Of a stretch of DNA of 64,000 nucleotides, positions 27,472 through 39,099 are shown piece after piece. The stretch spans positions 2,666,001 to 2,730,000 of the forward strand of contig NZ_CP036537.1 of NCBI RefSeq assembly GCF_021184025.1. The letters run 5' to 3'. Source of the DNA: Rhodopseudomonas boonkerdii (lineage in GTDB: Bacteria; Pseudomonadota; Alphaproteobacteria; Rhizobiales; Xanthobacteraceae). Within the stretch, counting starts at the first letter, position 1, and each line of letters starts with the position of its first letter. The translations under genes and the position numbers were made by a program. The notes under the pieces were generated by a model. It was given only the letters and a program-made list of their open reading frames with translations. It did not search any database and was not told the DNA's origin.

Positions 27472-28620
27472 CTAGCCGCGATTGACCCCGATCACGCGGC
27501 CTTTCTCCATCGCCAGTGCGAGACGGCCATGTTTGAGCGCAAGCGCCGCCTCGCCGAACAATTCGCGGCGCCAGCCATGCAGGGCGCCGACATCGGCATT
27601 GTCATCGCCGGCAATCTGTTCGAGATCGTCCACGGTCGCAATCACCTTGCTGGCAACGGCGTGACGTTCGGACGTCATGCGCAGAAGCACTTTCAGCAGC
27701 TCAACGGTGGCGGCGCCGTTACCGTTGCCACGCGGCTTTTCCAGCTTCGGTAACGTATGGGGATCGCGGCCGATGCCGCGCTGCACGGCGGCGATGATGT
27801 CGCTGCCCCATTTCGAGCGTTCGAAACCTTTCGGCAACGAGCGGAGATTGGCGAGCTTCTCCAGCGTGGTTGGCGCATGGGTGGCGATATCGCCGACGGC
27901 GTCGTCCTTGAGCACACGCGAGCGCGGCACGTCGCGGCTCTGTGCTTCCTGCTCGCGCCAGGCGGCGACTTCCATCAGCACCGCAAGTTCTTTCGGCTTC
28001 CGCACACGCGTCTTCAGGCGCTCCCAGGCCCGCTCGGGGTGGAAGTCATAAGTCTTCGGCGAAGTGAGGATTTTCATTTCCTCGCTCACCCAGTCGCTGC
28101 GCTTGCGTTTCTTCAGATCGGCGTCGAGCTTGGCGAACACGTCGCGCAGATGCGTCACGTCAGATACTGCGTAGTGCAATTGCTCGTCGGTCAGCGGGCG
28201 GCGCGACCAGTCGGTGAAACGATGGGTCTTGTCGGGGCGGTGGCCGGTGACGCGCTCGACGAGCTGGTCGTAGGCGATGCTGTCGCCATAGCCGAGCACC
28301 ATGGCCGCGACCTGCGTGTCGAAGATCGGATGCGGCACCACGCCACTGCGGTGGACCATGATCTCGATATCCTGCCGCGCCGCATGGAAGACCTTCAGCA
28401 CCGCTTCGTTGTTCATCAGCGCGAAGAACGGCGCGAGATCGATGCCTTCGGCGAGAGTGTCAACGACCACGGCATCGTCGGCGCTGGCCATCTGCACGAC
28501 GCAGAGAAGGGGATAGTAGGTGGTCTCGCGAAGGAATTCCGTATCGACGGTGATGACGGGATGCTGGGCGAGGCGCTCACAGGCTGCAGCGAGTTGGTCG
28601 GTGGTGGTGATCAGTTCCAT
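27472..28620 (-). CDS. rnd: Ribonuclease D
   Basis: 382 residues. A DEDD 3'-5' exonuclease: motif I VDTEFLRE, motif [13 protein letters not shown], motif [16 protein letters not shown]. Then come one or two HRDC-type helical domains ([29 protein letters not shown]). RNase D trims the 3' ends of tRNA and other small RNAs. The ATG at 28620 gives the usual [17 protein letters not shown]; the frame continues 13 codons upstream. selO lies upstream on the same strand with a 100-base gap. Confidence 0.93.
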   Translation of the reverse strand: MELITTTDQLAAACERLAQHPVITVDTEFLRETTYYPLLCVVQMASADDAVVVDTLAEGIDLAPFFALMNNEAVLKVFHAARQDIEIMVHRSGVVPHPIFDTQVAAMVLGYGDSIAYDQLVERVTGHRPDKTHRFTDWSRRPLTDEQLHYAVSDVTHLRDVFAKLDADLKKRKRSDWVSEEMKILTSPKTYDFHPERAWERLKTRVRKPKELAVLMEVAAWREQEAQSRDVPRSRVLKDDAVGDIATHAPTTLEKLANLRSLPKGFERSKWGSDIIAAVQRGIGRDPHTLPKLEKPRGNGNGAATVELLKVLLRMTSERHAVASKVIATVDDLEQIAGDDNADVGALHGWRRELFGEAALALKHGRLALAMEKGRVIGVNRG

Positions 28621-28720
28621 GGACGGTCCATAACGCGTATCCCATGGCGTTCGTCCCAAAACGCTGGTGTGTCAAGGGAATCCAGCAGATCCGGGGTCTG
28701 CCGGAGTATAAATATGGTTA

Positions 28721-30196
28721 TTAGGTACCGCAAAATGTGCGTAACACACGCTCATCCGGCGCCGGCGGACTGCCATATTCCGCCATCTGGGGTTGATCTT
28801 CATAAGGTTTTGCCAGCACGGAGACGAGTTCCTCGAACGGAGCGAAGTCGTTGGCAAGGGCCGCCTGAATGGCCGCCTCGATCCGATGATTGCGGGGGAT
28901 GAAGGCCGGATTGACGGCATTCATGGCCTTGGCGCGGGTAGCGCCGTCCTGGGATTCCCGGCTGAGTCGCTGTCGCCATTGCACTGCCCAGCCGTCGAAG
29001 GCGGCGGGATCGGTAAACTCCGCGCGCACGTCGCCATCGTCTTCCGGATCTACGGCAGCAGTGCCAAGACGGCGGAAGGTGTTGGTGAAGTCCGCCTGGT
29101 TGGCGGTCATGAGTGCCAGCAGGTCCTGCACCAGCGCGTCGTCATCGGGCTGTGCGGTGAACAGGCCGATCTTTTTGCGAAGGCCACTCTGATAGGCATC
29201 GTTGAAAATATCCGTGAACGCGCCGAGCGAATTCTGCGCGATGTCGATCGCGGCTTTCTCGTCGCTGTCGATCAGCGGCAGCAGCGTCTCGGCAAAGCGG
29301 GTCAGATTCCACAGCGCGATCCGCGGCTGGTTGGCATAGGCATAGCGGCCCATCTCGTCGATCGAGCTATAGACTGTCGCCGGATTGTACTCGTCCATGA
29401 AAGCGCATGGGCCGTAATCGATGGTCTCGCCCGCGATCGAGCAATTGTCAGTGTTCATCACGCCATGGATGAAGCCGACATGCAGCCAACGGGCGACGAG
29501 CTCCGCCTGACGCGTGATCACCGCATCGAGCAATGCGCGATAGGGATGCTCGGCCTTTGCGAGGTCGGGATAGTGCCGGTTGATGACATGATCGGCGAGG
29601 TGTTTCAGCGCGTCGATATCCTGGCGCGCTGCGAAGAACTGGAATGTGCCGACGCGGATATGGCTCGATGCCACACGCGTCAGAACCGCGCCGGGCAGCA
29701 TGGTCTCGCGCTGCACTTGCTCGCCTGACGTGACTGCCGCGAGCGAGCGCGTGGTCGGAATGCCGAGCGCATACATCGCCTCGCTGACGATATATTCGCG
29801 CAGCACCGGGCCGAGCGCCGCGCGGCCGTCGCCGCGGCGTGAGAACGGCGTCGGACCCGAGCCTTTGAGCTGTACGTCGCGGCGGATGCCGTTCCGGTCG
29901 ATGACTTCGCCGAGCAGAATGGCACGGCCGTCGCCGAGCTGGGCGACGAAATGGCCGAACTGGTGCCCGGCATAGGCCATGGCGATGGGATCGGCGCCAT
30001 CGGGCACGCGCTTGCCCGCGAGAACTTCCACGCCTTCGGCGCTGGCGAGCCAGTCGGGGTCGAGACCGAGCTGCTCGGCAAGGACCGTGTTGAGCTTAAT
30101 CAGCCGCGGTGCCTGCACCGGCGTCGGCGCAACCCGGGCGAAGAAATGGGCGGGCAGCGCTGTGTAGCTGTTGTCGAAGGGAAAGTGGACTTTCAT
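28721..30196 (-). CDS. selO: Protein adenylyltransferase SelO (YdiU)
   Basis: 491 residues of the pseudokinase-fold SelO family, which attaches AMP to Ser/Thr/Tyr of target proteins and is linked to redox stress. Family landmarks are [61 protein letters not shown] and [12 protein letters not shown]. The C-terminus ends TFCGT; the cysteine is at the place taken by selenocysteine or CSC-type motifs in other members. GAGG precedes the ATG. Confidence 0.93.
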   Translation of the reverse strand: MKVHFPFDNSYTALPAHFFARVAPTPVQAPRLIKLNTVLAEQLGLDPDWLASAEGVEVLAGKRVPDGADPIAMAYAGHQFGHFVAQLGDGRAILLGEVIDRNGIRRDVQLKGSGPTPFSRRGDGRAALGPVLREYIVSEAMYALGIPTTRSLAAVTSGEQVQRETMLPGAVLTRVASSHIRVGTFQFFAARQDIDALKHLADHVINRHYPDLAKAEHPYRALLDAVITRQAELVARWLHVGFIHGVMNTDNCSIAGETIDYGPCAFMDEYNPATVYSSIDEMGRYAYANQPRIALWNLTRFAETLLPLIDSDEKAAIDIAQNSLGAFTDIFNDAYQSGLRKKIGLFTAQPDDDALVQDLLALMTANQADFTNTFRRLGTAAVDPEDDGDVRAEFTDPAAFDGWAVQWRQRLSRESQDGATRAKAMNAVNPAFIPRNHRIEAAIQAALANDFAPFEELVSVLAKPYEDQPQMAEYGSPPAPDERVLRTFCGT

Positions 30197-30249
30197 GGCC
30201 TCAAGATAGGCCAGAGTGAGGGATTGGCAACCGCGCCATTTGCGTCGGT

Positions 30250-30277
30250 GTCGTCACCCGCTTTCGCGGGTGACGAC
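30250..30277. repeat. 12-bp-stem palindrome between selO and the chemoreceptor gene
   Basis: GTCGTCACCCGC/GCGGGTGACGAC around TTTC is a perfect hairpin 10 bases past the end of the leftward chemoreceptor gene. It lacks a T-run. It resembles short extragenic palindromes seen elsewhere in this window and may end or protect the transcript. Confidence 0.55.
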
Positions 30278-30286
30278 AAATCGGTG

Positions 30287-31969
30287 CTACGCCACGCGAA
30301 CCGTGTCGAGGAATTTGTCGACTTCGCCCTTCAGGCGATTGCTCTCCAGCGACAGTGACTGCGCTGCAGCAAGAACTTGCGTGGAAGCTGAGCCGGTTTC
30401 GCTGGCGCCGCGATTGACCTCAGTAACCTCGTTGGCGACCTGGCCGCTGAGATGTGCGGACTGCTGGACATTGCGCGCGATCTCCTGTGTCGCGGCGCCT
30501 TGCTCTTCGACAGCCGCGGCGATGGCCGACGAAACCTCCGAGATCAGCGTGATGGTCGCGCCGATCTCCTTGATGGTCTCGACGGTTTCCGAACTGGCGG
30601 CCTGCATGCCCGCGATCTGTGTCGAGATCTCGTCGGTGGCCTTTGCCGTCTGCGAGGCGAGGGCCTTCACTTCGGCCGCGACCACGGCAAAGCCACGTCC
30701 GGCTTCACCAGCACGCGCCGCTTCGATGGTTGCGTTGAGCGCCAGCAGGTTGGTCTGTTCGGCCACCGCAGTGATCAGTTTCACCACATCGTCGATACGT
30801 GCAGTGGCTTCGGTCAATTTGCCGATGCTGAGATTGGTTTTTTCGGCCTGCTGCACGGCTGTCGCCGCGATGCGGTTGGACTCCTGCACCTGGCGGCCGA
30901 TCTCGTTGACCGACGAGGTGATTTCCTCGGTGGCGGCAGCCACCGACTGAACGTTCTCCGACACGGTACGCGAAGCTGATGCGGCCGAGCCGGACAGGGT
31001 CATGGTCACATCCGACGTTCGGGTCAACGTTGTGGCGGAAGCTTCCAGTTCGGTAGAGGCCGAGGATAACGAGTGCACGAGTTCTCCGATCATCGCCTCG
31101 AAATGCCGGGTTGCATTGTTGATCGTTTCGGAGCGGGCCGCCTTGGCCCTTGCTTCCCCAATCGCCGCCTCATCCGCGGAGCGCTTGGCGATCAGCGCAT
31201 TCTTGAAGATTTGCAGCGCGCTGGCGATGCGGCCGATTTCCGTGCTCTCGCCCTGATGCGGAATGCCGACATCGAGGTCTCCATCGGTGAGCTTTCCCAT
31301 CGGATTGAGGATCGACGAGATGCCGCCCGCGATGTCGCGCATCAGATAGGCGGCAGCACCGATGCCGGCGATCACGGCTGCTGCGAGAATGCCGATCATC
31401 AGCCAGATCGACTTAGCGTAGGTGGCGTCGGCATGCCCACTGGCGGCGCTCGCCCCCGTATCGTTCAAGTCGGTGAGCCTGGCGAGCGTCGCATCCATGG
31501 CGCGACCGACCGAAACGACCTTCTTGGCATTGACATCCTTGGCGGCGGCCACGTCGCCCTTGTTCACCAGCGCCTGTACGTCGCTCGCCCCGGCGATGAA
31601 ATCCTTCCATTCCTTGTCGAGCTGTTGGGCGAGCTCGCGTTCTGCCGGCGACGACACCAGAGGAAGGTAATTTTTGTAAGCCTTGTCGAAGTCGGCTTTG
31701 CGGGCGGCGAGGTTCTTGTCGATATCCGGGCGATCGGCGGGGTCGGTGACGATCAAATGGTCGCGTAAGACGGCGCGGAAACGGGCCGACTGGATGCGCA
31801 TTTCGCCGATCCAGCGAATGCTGGGCAGCCAATTGTCCTTGATGTCGTGGGTCGCGGCGTTCATGGCGCCCATCTGGACGAAGGAGAGACCGCCGATACC
31901 CGCCATCGCAGCGAACAGGAAGGCGACAATGACGAAGAGCTTGGTGCTGATGGAATATTTGGCGAGCAC
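30287..31969 (-). CDS. Methyl-accepting chemotaxis protein
   Basis: About 560 residues. There is an N-terminal membrane helix ([20 protein letters not shown]), a periplasmic four-helix-bundle sensor (about 40-185), a second helix ([20 protein letters not shown]), HAMP (about 210-265) and a long signalling coiled coil. The hairpin tip reads [32 protein letters not shown] (written in two parts), which contacts CheA/CheW. The ligand is unknown. Two GTG starts are possible; I prefer 31969 because GGGGA lies 8 bases upstream, while the one at 32014 has no ribosome-binding site. Confidence 0.88.
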   Translation of the reverse strand: MLAKYSISTKLFVIVAFLFAAMAGIGGLSFVQMGAMNAATHDIKDNWLPSIRWIGEMRIQSARFRAVLRDHLIVTDPADRPDIDKNLAARKADFDKAYKNYLPLVSSPAERELAQQLDKEWKDFIAGASDVQALVNKGDVAAAKDVNAKKVVSVGRAMDATLARLTDLNDTGASAASGHADATYAKSIWLMIGILAAAVIAGIGAAAYLMRDIAGGISSILNPMGKLTDGDLDVGIPHQGESTEIGRIASALQIFKNALIAKRSADEAAIGEARAKAARSETINNATRHFEAMIGELVHSLSSASTELEASATTLTRTSDVTMTLSGSAASASRTVSENVQSVAAATEEITSSVNEIGRQVQESNRIAATAVQQAEKTNLSIGKLTEATARIDDVVKLITAVAEQTNLLALNATIEAARAGEAGRGFAVVAAEVKALASQTAKATDEISTQIAGMQAASSETVETIKEIGATITLISEVSSAIAAAVEEQGAATQEIARNVQQSAHLSGQVANEVTEVNRGASETGSASTQVLAAAQSLSLESNRLKGEVDKFLDTVRVA

Positions 31970-32418
31970 GGACGATTTCCCCGGCGTTGGCCGCGCACCT
32001 CGGCTGGCCGTCACGGCAATGGAGGAAACGCAGCAGACAATGAATGCAGCAAGTTCCAGCTGAAGAGCCTGCCTTCAAAACGGGCAGGTTTCATGCGGCA
32101 GAGACTGAGGGCAGCCGGTCAACGTTCGGTAAACTTTTATGCAAGCTTGCGATAAGTTGTTGAAGTTGGTGCGGAAATACCGCAGCCAACATTTGTTCGA
32201 CACACAGGTCGATGCTTGGGCGTGTCGTTGAATTTTTATGCATCCTAGGGATGTCGGATACCCAATGTGCCTGCCACATGTCGGGCTTCCGCATTGGTTC
32301 GCTCTCGTCCGGTCGCCGCCATTCGGTTGCCGCGCATGGTACGGTCGGGTAAACCCTGCGCTTCGCGCAAAGGCGCGACAGCCGATTCTGACCTTATTAC
32401 GCACTTTCCAGGACAATC
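31970..32418. other. Gene-free divergent region between the chemoreceptor gene and aspS
   Basis: About 400 bases with no believable gene. It is more AT-rich than its surroundings in the middle (near ACTTTTATGCAAGCTTGCG and GAATTTTTATGCATCC), as promoter regions are. A short inverted repeat CCTGCC/GGCAGG followed by TTT occurs near its left end. The aspS and chemoreceptor promoters must lie here; I cannot place them exactly. Confidence 0.5.
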
Positions 32419-34191
32419 ATGCATCGCTACCGGTCTCACACCTGCGGCGCGCTCCGCGACAGCCATATCGATCAGACCGTGCGCCTGTCCGGCTGGTGCC
32501 ATCGTATCCGCGACCATGGCGGCGTGCTGTTCATCGACCTGCGCGATCATTACGGTTTGACCCAGTGCGTCGCCGATCCGGATTCGCCCGCCTTCAAGAC
32601 CGCCGAGACGCTGCGCTCGGAATGGGTCGTGCGCATCGACGGCAAGGTCCGTCGCCGTCCGGAAGGAACCGACAATCCGGAACTGCCGACCGGCGCCGTC
32701 GAAATCTATATCAGTGACATCGAAGTGCTCGGCCCCGCTGCTGAACTGCCGTTGCCGGTGTTCGGCGATCAGGACTATCCGGAAGACATCCGCCTGAAAT
32801 ACAGGTTCTTGGATCTGCGTCGCGAGAAGCTGCATCAGAACATCATGACGCGCGGCGCTATCATCGACAGCATGCGCCGCCGCATGAAGGAGGGGGGCTT
32901 CTTCGAATTCCAGACGCCGATCCTGACGGCCTCGTCGCCGGAAGGCGCGCGCGACTTCCTGGTGCCCAGCCGCATCCATCCCGGCAAGTTCTACGCGCTG
33001 CCGCAGGCGCCGCAGCAGTACAAGCAGCTCTTGATGATGTCGGGCTTCGACCGCTACTTCCAGATCGCGCCATGCTTCCGCGACGAGGACCCGCGCGCCG
33101 ATCGTCTCCCGGGTGAATTCTACCAGCTCGATCTCGAAATGAGCTTCATCGAGCAGGAGGACGTGTTTGCCGCGATGGAGCCGGTCATCACCGGCATCTT
33201 CGAGGAATTCGCCAATGGCAAGCCGGTCAGCAAGAACTGGCCGCGCATTCCCTATGCCGAAGCGATCCGGAAGTATGGCAGCGACAAGCCGGACCTGCGC
33301 AATCCGCTGGAGATGCAGGATGTCTCCGAGCACTTCCGCGGTTCAGGCTTCAAGGTCTTTGCGCGGATGCTCGAGGATCCGAAGAACCAGGTCTGGGCCA
33401 TTCCAGGCCCGACCGGCGGCAGCCGTGCATTCTGCGACCGGATGAATTCCTGGGCGCAGGGCGAAGGTCAGCCGGGCCTCGGCTACATCATGTGGCGCGA
33501 GAACAATGAAGGCGCTGGTCCGCTCGCGAACAATATCGGCGCGGAGCGCACTGAAGCAATCCGCGCGGCACTCGGCATGAAGGCCGGCGATGCCGCCTTC
33601 TTCGTCGCTGGTGATCCCGAGAAGTTCTACAAGTTCGCCGGTCTCGCTCGTAACAAAGTGGCCGACGATCTGAACCTCGCCGACAAGGAGCAGTTCAAGC
33701 TCGCCTGGATCGTCGACTTCCCGATGTACGAGTACAACGAGGACGACAAGAAGGTCGACTTCTCGCACAACCCGTTCTCGATGCCGCAGGGGGGGCTCGA
33801 TGCGTTGCTCAATCAGGATCCGCTGACGATCAAGGCGTTCCAGTACGACATCGCCTGCAACGGCTACGAGATCGCTTCGGGCGGCATTCGTAACCACAAG
33901 CCGGAAGCCATGGTGAAGGCGTTCGAGATCGCCGGTTACGGCGAGGAGACGGTGATCGAGCGCTTCGGCGGCATGTATCGCGCCTTCCAGTACGGGGCCC
34001 CGCCGCATGGCGGCATGGCCGCCGGTGTCGACCGCATCGTGATGCTGCTGTGCGGCACCAACAATCTGCGCGAAATCTCGCTGTTTCCCATGAACCAGCG
34101 TGCGGAAGACCTGCTGATGGGCGCACCGTCGGAAGCGTCGCCCAAGCAACTGCGTGAAGCGCACATCCGGCTGAACCTGCCGGAGAAGTGA
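32419..34191 (+). CDS. aspS: Aspartyl-tRNA synthetase
   Basis: 590 residues, the size of bacterial-type AspRS. In order: OB-fold anticodon-binding domain ([22 protein letters not shown]), class II motif 1 region, motif 2 ([20 protein letters not shown]), GAD insertion (about 290-420) and motif 3 ([16 protein letters not shown]). It charges tRNA-Asp; many organisms of this group use a non-discriminating form that also mischarges tRNA-Asn for later amidation, which cannot be decided from this window. It is followed by a dispersed repeat. Confidence 0.96.
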   Translation: MHRYRSHTCGALRDSHIDQTVRLSGWCHRIRDHGGVLFIDLRDHYGLTQCVADPDSPAFKTAETLRSEWVVRIDGKVRRRPEGTDNPELPTGAVEIYISDIEVLGPAAELPLPVFGDQDYPEDIRLKYRFLDLRREKLHQNIMTRGAIIDSMRRRMKEGGFFEFQTPILTASSPEGARDFLVPSRIHPGKFYALPQAPQQYKQLLMMSGFDRYFQIAPCFRDEDPRADRLPGEFYQLDLEMSFIEQEDVFAAMEPVITGIFEEFANGKPVSKNWPRIPYAEAIRKYGSDKPDLRNPLEMQDVSEHFRGSGFKVFARMLEDPKNQVWAIPGPTGGSRAFCDRMNSWAQGEGQPGLGYIMWRENNEGAGPLANNIGAERTEAIRAALGMKAGDAAFFVAGDPEKFYKFAGLARNKVADDLNLADKEQFKLAWIVDFPMYEYNEDDKKVDFSHNPFSMPQGGLDALLNQDPLTIKAFQYDIACNGYEIASGGIRNHKPEAMVKAFEIAGYGEETVIERFGGMYRAFQYGAPPHGGMAAGVDRIVMLLCGTNNLREISLFPMNQRAEDLLMGAPSEASPKQLREAHIRLNLPEK

Positions 34192-34201
34192 TCTTTGATA
34201 T

Positions 34202-34326
34202 GTGTCCCGGATGCGCTGCAGCGTTTTTTACGCTGCTGCGCAGAGCCGGGACCGTATCAAGCGCCGGAGTTCGTAACGATCCCGGCTCTGCGAAGCGGCA
34301 CTACGTGCCGCATCGCGTCCGGGACA
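34202..34326. repeat. Dispersed repeat, TGTCCCGGACGC family, long copy
   Basis: Starts GTGTCCCGGATGCGCTGCAG and ends GCATCGCGTCCGGGACA, forming long imperfect outer arms. Inside are GCTCTGCGAAGCGGCACTAC and its partner CTGCGCAGAGCCGGGACCG. The copy at 62.9 kb has the same internal order. It lies between the aspS stop and the end of the convergent AsmA-like gene. Confidence 0.75.
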
Positions 34327-34335
34327 AGAGCGGCA

Positions 34336-36315
34336 CTATCTGTTCTGGGTATCGATCTCGAACAGCGAGAACGCCGTGACCGGATCGTTCTTCATCAAGT
34401 CCATAAATTCCATCACGGGCAGTTTCGCGCGGGGTGTGATTTTCACGGAGAGCGTGCCGTGTGGCCGTTCGATAAAAGCTGCGGCGGCGTCGGCGAGGCG
34501 GCTTGCGGCCGGATTGCTATTGCCGGCCGCACGCCCCTTCGTTCTGATCTCGTTCGCGAGGGCGGACCGCGCCTCTTCCGTCGAGACATTCTGTTTGCGG
34601 GCATATTGAGCGATTGAAAGATCGACGGCGCCAAGGTCGCGCGCGACGATTTCCACAGGGCCATATTCCATCTGCAGAGCCGCAACCATGGCCTGCTGCG
34701 GATTGGTGGTGAACAGATTGCGCGGGACGTTGTTGAGCGAGGTTTGTGCGTTGACGGCGAAGAGCTTGCCGATCTCGAACACGCCAGGCGTCAGCGTGAG
34801 CTTCTTCTCGCCCTCATTCCAGGCGAGGCCGATATCGATCGCTGCGGTGGCTTCATCGATGCCGGCATCGCGCAGCAGCGTGAATGGCTCGCCGTCCTTC
34901 TCCTCCAGCGGCCCCGTCATATTCAGCTTGAGATTGATCTTGCTCGGGATCGGTCCGACGAACTGACCCCAGCTCAGGCCGGCTTCGTGCAGCGTAATCA
35001 GCTTGCCGCTGCTCTTGTGCGGCACCACCATGTCCTTGAGCTCGATACCGTCAAGCGCTTTCAGCAGGCCGACGACGCTGTCGGCGGAAGGCGTCATGCC
35101 GGGCACGGTCATTTGCGATGTCTGCCGCATCAGGCCGGGGAAATCGAAGCCCTTGAGCGCGAAACGTCCGATTTTGAACGGGCCTTCCGTCGATTGGCCG
35201 TCCAGCCCCTCGACGGCGAATTCGCCGATCTTGCCGCGATCGAGATTGAAGCGCAGGGCCGCGAGCTTGATCGGACCATCAGGTGCCTGGACGGATAGGC
35301 CGAGTATCTCGGTATTGTCGATCTGGACACCTTCATAGACGGAAGCGACCGTGTTGATCACGGCGCGCGCCTTGGCGGGATCGACAGGCGTACCTGCTGC
35401 AGGGAGTACGGCAAGCAGCTCCTGCATCTTGAACTTGGACGGCTGGACCTTCATGTCGCCCATGCGGATGCCATCGATGCGGAAGGAGGGGCCGTTGTCC
35501 GATGTCAGCGTATAGGCGCCGGTGCTGATCTGTCCCTGAATGCGATAGAACTTCTCATCGCTCGCATGGGCGGGATCAAGCACCGTTGCCACCGCAGCGG
35601 CATCGAAGTCCTTTGCGGTGATGTCGGCGATTTCACCCGTCATCCGCACTTGTTTGTCGGCTTGTGCAACGGTCATCGCCACATTGACGCGGCCGGCATG
35701 GGATGTGGCGATCTTGCCATCCTTGATGTCGCGGATTGCCAGGTCTGAATAGACATAGTCCGTGCCGTTCGGCAGCGCTTTGCCGGTCGCTTTCACCGTG
35801 ACGGTGGGCGCCGTCATCGCACGTGCCGAGATGGCGGCGAATTGCGTCAGTCCGGCCCGGTACATGTCGAGCGGCGAGGCCAATCCGGCCTGTGCCGGCA
35901 AGCGCGTTGGGCCGGAATAATCGTCAATCTCGAAGCGGGGCGCGTTGACGGCGACGTCAAGACCCCCCGACGGCGCGATCGTGCCGCTGGCATCGATATC
36001 GGTGAGGACGATGTGATCAGCCGTGAAGGTGGTCGTGCTGCCGGATCCGACACCCGAAGCGCTAAAGCGGCCGACCTTGATGGCGGCCCGTTGCGGTGTC
36101 GTAAACTCCACGGCGATATCGGAGAGTGTGACCTGGCGCGTCCACAGGCTGAAGGCGAGGTCGCCATGCTTGGCCTGCGCGCCGGCGGCACGAATCTGCG
36201 CGAAGTTCGCTTCGATCTCGTTGGCAATCCGGTGCTTGATATAGGCTTCCGTGCTGAAATAGCCGCCAACAGCAGCAACAGCGGCCGCACCGAGGCCGAT
36301 GACGATTTTGGACAT
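34336..36315 (-). CDS. Large envelope protein with AsmA-like repeats
   Basis: 659 residues. The N-terminus has one hydrophobic helix (IVIGLGAAAVAAVGGYFS) and then a long beta-rich region made of imperfect repeats (LAFSLWTRQVTLSDIAVEF, YSDLAIRDIKDGKIATSHA, GPFKIGRFALKGFDFPGLMR, PFTLLRDAGIDEATAAIDIG). This resembles AsmA/DUF945-type proteins, anchored in the inner membrane with a periplasmic body that may act in lipid traffic. I cannot name the exact family. It is convergent with aspS and divergent from maeB. Confidence 0.7.
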   Translation of the reverse strand: MSKIVIGLGAAAVAAVGGYFSTEAYIKHRIANEIEANFAQIRAAGAQAKHGDLAFSLWTRQVTLSDIAVEFTTPQRAAIKVGRFSASGVGSGSTTTFTADHIVLTDIDASGTIAPSGGLDVAVNAPRFEIDDYSGPTRLPAQAGLASPLDMYRAGLTQFAAISARAMTAPTVTVKATGKALPNGTDYVYSDLAIRDIKDGKIATSHAGRVNVAMTVAQADKQVRMTGEIADITAKDFDAAAVATVLDPAHASDEKFYRIQGQISTGAYTLTSDNGPSFRIDGIRMGDMKVQPSKFKMQELLAVLPAAGTPVDPAKARAVINTVASVYEGVQIDNTEILGLSVQAPDGPIKLAALRFNLDRGKIGEFAVEGLDGQSTEGPFKIGRFALKGFDFPGLMRQTSQMTVPGMTPSADSVVGLLKALDGIELKDMVVPHKSSGKLITLHEAGLSWGQFVGPIPSKINLKLNMTGPLEEKDGEPFTLLRDAGIDEATAAIDIGLAWNEGEKKLTLTPGVFEIGKLFAVNAQTSLNNVPRNLFTTNPQQAMVAALQMEYGPVEIVARDLGAVDLSIAQYARKQNVSTEEARSALANEIRTKGRAAGNSNPAASRLADAAAAFIERPHGTLSVKITPRAKLPVMEFMDLMKNDPVTAFSLFEIDTQNR

Positions 36316-36649
36316 TGAGGAAAAACTCCGTTAGCGGGCTATGCGACGCTGAAGGGCCTGGCTTCGTCAAGGATCGAGTGCAGCGCGGGAGAGCTGTTGG
36401 ATACATTTGCGTGTTGCGGCATCAAAGTACCCGTGTTCGACAAAAACAGGCAAGGCAGTCTTTCCTATGACGCTTCATCGGATACCTGGGTTCGAGATCG
36501 AAAGCGTGAATTTTTCTGCAGGCGAGGGACCACTGACATGCGTCTGGAAGCGGTTGCGCCAATGCCGTCCGGCGGGATAGACATCGCGCTGAATCCGCCG
36601 AACAACCCATTCATCCAGTCCTTCCTGTTTGGCCCCGACCGGAGCGCTT
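36316..36649. other. Divergent promoter region before maeB
   Basis: 334 bases without a convincing gene. A 107-codon frame crossing it overlaps the first 70 bases of maeB in another frame and shows no family resemblance. No inverted repeat or clear promoter pair stands out. Confidence 0.5.
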
Positions 36650-38959
36650 ATGTCATCTCCTTCCTCCGAAGAATTGTCGCGCGCGGCGCTCGCTTATCAT
36701 CGCCAGCCCAAACCGGGTAAGCTCGAGATCCAGGCGACCAAGCCGCTCGCCAATCAGCGCGACCTCGCGCTCGCTTATTCGCCCGGCGTCGCCGCGCCGT
36801 GTCTCGCCATCGCCGCCGATCCCAATGAAGCGGCATCGCTGACCTCCCGGGCCAATCTCGTCGCTGTGGTGTCGAACGGCACTGCCGTTCTCGGTCTCGG
36901 CAATATCGGCCCGCTGGCCTCGAAGCCTGTCATGGAAGGCAAGGCTGTCCTGTTCAAGAAATTCGCCGGCATCGACGTGTTCGATATCGAAATCGCGGCC
37001 GACACCATCGAGCGCGTGGTCGAGACGGTTTCGGCATTGGAGCCGACCTTCGGCGGCATCAATCTCGAAGACATCAAGGGACCGGAGTGCTTCGAGATCG
37101 AGGCGCAGCTCAAGGAGCGCATGAAGATCCCGGTCTTCCATGACGACCAGCATGGCACCGCCATCATCGTCGGCGCCGCCATCAAGAATGCTCTGCTGCT
37201 CAACGGCAAGAAGATCGAAGACGTCAAGATCGTGTGCTCTGGCGCCGGCGCCGCCGCGATCGCCTGTCTCAATCTGCTTGTCTCGATGGGGGCGCAGAAG
37301 AAGAACATCTGGGTCTCCGACATCGACGGCGTGGTGCATGAAGGGCGCAACACCCTGATGGATCGCTGGAAGGCGGTCTACGCACAGAAGACCGACGCCC
37401 GCACGCTCGGTGACATCATCGGTGGCGCCGATATCTTCCTCGGCGTGTCTGCGCCCGGCGTGCTGAAGCCGGAGATGGTCAAGGCAATGGCCGACAAGCC
37501 GCTGGTGCTGGCGCTGGCCAATCCGGTCCCGGAAATCATGCCCGACGAGGCACGCAAGGCGCGGCCGGACGCGATGATCTGCACGGGGCGCTCGGACTTC
37601 CCGAACCAGGTCAACAACGTTCTCTGCTTCCCCTTCATCTTCCGCGGCGCGCTGGATTGCGGCGCCACCGCCATCAACGAGGCGATGAAGATCGCCGCCG
37701 TCGACGCCATTGCGCAGCTCGCGCAGGATCCGCCATCGGATGCCGTGACCGCCGGTTTTGAAACCGAAACGCAGGGCTTCGGTCCGGGCTCGCTGATCCC
37801 GTCGCCCTTCGATCCGCGCCTGATCCTGCGCATCGCGCCGGCCGTTGCCAAGGCTGCGATGGAGTCGGGCGTCGCGTCGCGTCCGATCGCCAATTTCGAG
37901 GAGTATGCTGCAGGCCTCGAACGCTTCGCATTCCGTTCTGGCCTCGTGATGAAGCCGGTGTTCGCCAAGGCGAAGACGCAACCCGTCCGCGTCATCTATG
38001 CCGAAGGCGAGGACGAGCGCGTGCTGCGCGCCGTGCAGGTCGTGCTGGAAGAAAAGCTGGCGCGTCCGATCCTCGTCGGTCGTCCGTCCGTGGTGGACGC
38101 ACGCATCAAGCGGTTCGGTCTGTCGATCAAGGCCGGTCAGGATTTCGACCTCATCAATCCCGAGGACGATCCGCGCTATCGCTCTTACGTTCAATCCTAT
38201 ATCGACGTCGCCGGTCGTCGCGGCGTGACGCCCGATGTGGCGCGCACGGTCGTTCGCACCAATGCGACCGTCATTGCTGCGCTCGCTGTGATCCGCGGTG
38301 AAGCCGATGCGATGATTTGCGGTATCGAAGGCCGCTATATGAGCCATCTGCGCCATGTGCGCGAGATCATCGGATTCCTGCCGGGCGTCAGCGATTTCGC
38401 AGCGCTCTCTCTCATGATCAGCAGCAAGGGCGCGCATTTTATCGCCGACACGCAGGTGCGCCCCAATCCGAGCGCCGAAGAACTCGCCGAAATTGCTGCG
38501 CTTGCGGCCAACCACGTGCAGCGCTTCGCCATGAAGCCGAAGATCGCCTTCGTCTCGCATTCGGATTTCGGCAGCTACGACACGGACTCCTCGCGCAAGA
38601 TGCGCCGGGCCGCGACGTTGCTCCGCGAAAGGCATCCGGAGATTGAGTCCGATGGTGAAATGCAGGGCGACACCGCACTCTCTGAAGCTGCGCGCAAAAT
38701 GGTACTGCCGCATTCGAAGCTCGAAGGCGCCGCGAATGTCCTGATCATGCCGACGCTTGATACGGCCAATGTCGCCTATCAGATGATCAAGACACTCGGC
38801 GATGCGCTGCCGGTCGGTCCGATCCTGATCGGTCCGGCGCGTCCGGCGCATATCCTGACGCAGGGCGTGACGGCGCGCGGCATTCTCAACATGACTGCTG
38901 TGGCCGCTGTCGAAGCGCAGGAACGGGCAGGGCGCTCGCAGGCCAATCTGTTCGGCTGA
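36650..38959 (+). CDS. maeB: NADP-dependent malic enzyme with phosphotransacetylase-like domain
   Basis: 769 residues. The first half is malic enzyme ([43 protein letters not shown](P)-binding [25 protein letters not shown]). The second half, from about residue 450 ([20 protein letters not shown]), is a Pta-like domain that in other MaeB proteins is regulatory (acetyl-CoA). The enzyme makes pyruvate, CO2 and NADPH from malate. I chose the ATG with GGAGCG just before it over an upstream TTG. A perfect hairpin terminator follows. Confidence 0.94.
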   Translation: MSSPSSEELSRAALAYHRQPKPGKLEIQATKPLANQRDLALAYSPGVAAPCLAIAADPNEAASLTSRANLVAVVSNGTAVLGLGNIGPLASKPVMEGKAVLFKKFAGIDVFDIEIAADTIERVVETVSALEPTFGGINLEDIKGPECFEIEAQLKERMKIPVFHDDQHGTAIIVGAAIKNALLLNGKKIEDVKIVCSGAGAAAIACLNLLVSMGAQKKNIWVSDIDGVVHEGRNTLMDRWKAVYAQKTDARTLGDIIGGADIFLGVSAPGVLKPEMVKAMADKPLVLALANPVPEIMPDEARKARPDAMICTGRSDFPNQVNNVLCFPFIFRGALDCGATAINEAMKIAAVDAIAQLAQDPPSDAVTAGFETETQGFGPGSLIPSPFDPRLILRIAPAVAKAAMESGVASRPIANFEEYAAGLERFAFRSGLVMKPVFAKAKTQPVRVIYAEGEDERVLRAVQVVLEEKLARPILVGRPSVVDARIKRFGLSIKAGQDFDLINPEDDPRYRSYVQSYIDVAGRRGVTPDVARTVVRTNATVIAALAVIRGEADAMICGIEGRYMSHLRHVREIIGFLPGVSDFAALSLMISSKGAHFIADTQVRPNPSAEELAEIAALAANHVQRFAMKPKIAFVSHSDFGSYDTDSSRKMRRAATLLRERHPEIESDGEMQGDTALSEAARKMVLPHSKLEGAANVLIMPTLDTANVAYQMIKTLGDALPVGPILIGPARPAHILTQGVTARGILNMTAVAAVEAQERAGRSQANLFG

Positions 38960-38989
38960 GCCGGCGAACCATCATTGCGTTGCTGACCA

Positions 38990-39030
38990 CAAATGGATGA
39001 CTTCGCGAGAAGTCATCCATTTGCGTTTGA
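38990..39030 (+). terminator. Hairpin terminator after maeB
   Basis: A perfect 15-bp stem (CAAATGGATGACTTC/GAAGTCATCCATTTG) with a GCGA tetraloop, followed by CGTTTG. One of the strongest stems in the window. The T-run is short. Confidence 0.75.
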
Positions 39031-39034
39031 AAAA

Positions 39035-39060
39035 GCGACAAACTTGATCATACTTGTCGC
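39035..39060. promoter_or_regulatory. Inverted repeat upstream of doxX-like gene
   Basis: GCGACAA and TTGTCGC flank a 12-base AT-rich centre containing TGATCA, 40 bases before the DoxX start. The position suits an operator or a promoter-proximal hairpin. No regulator is obvious nearby. Confidence 0.35.
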
Positions 39061-39099
39061 GTTTCGATCCGCAGTCGTTGCAGTTCGTGAGGCTTTCAC

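Noticed and set aside
36397..36720. 107-codon frame before maeB
   Set aside because: Overlaps the maeB start in another frame and shows no conserved features.
36653..38851. 732-codon leftward frame across maeB
   Set aside because: Shadow of maeB, with no recognisable domain and no start signal.
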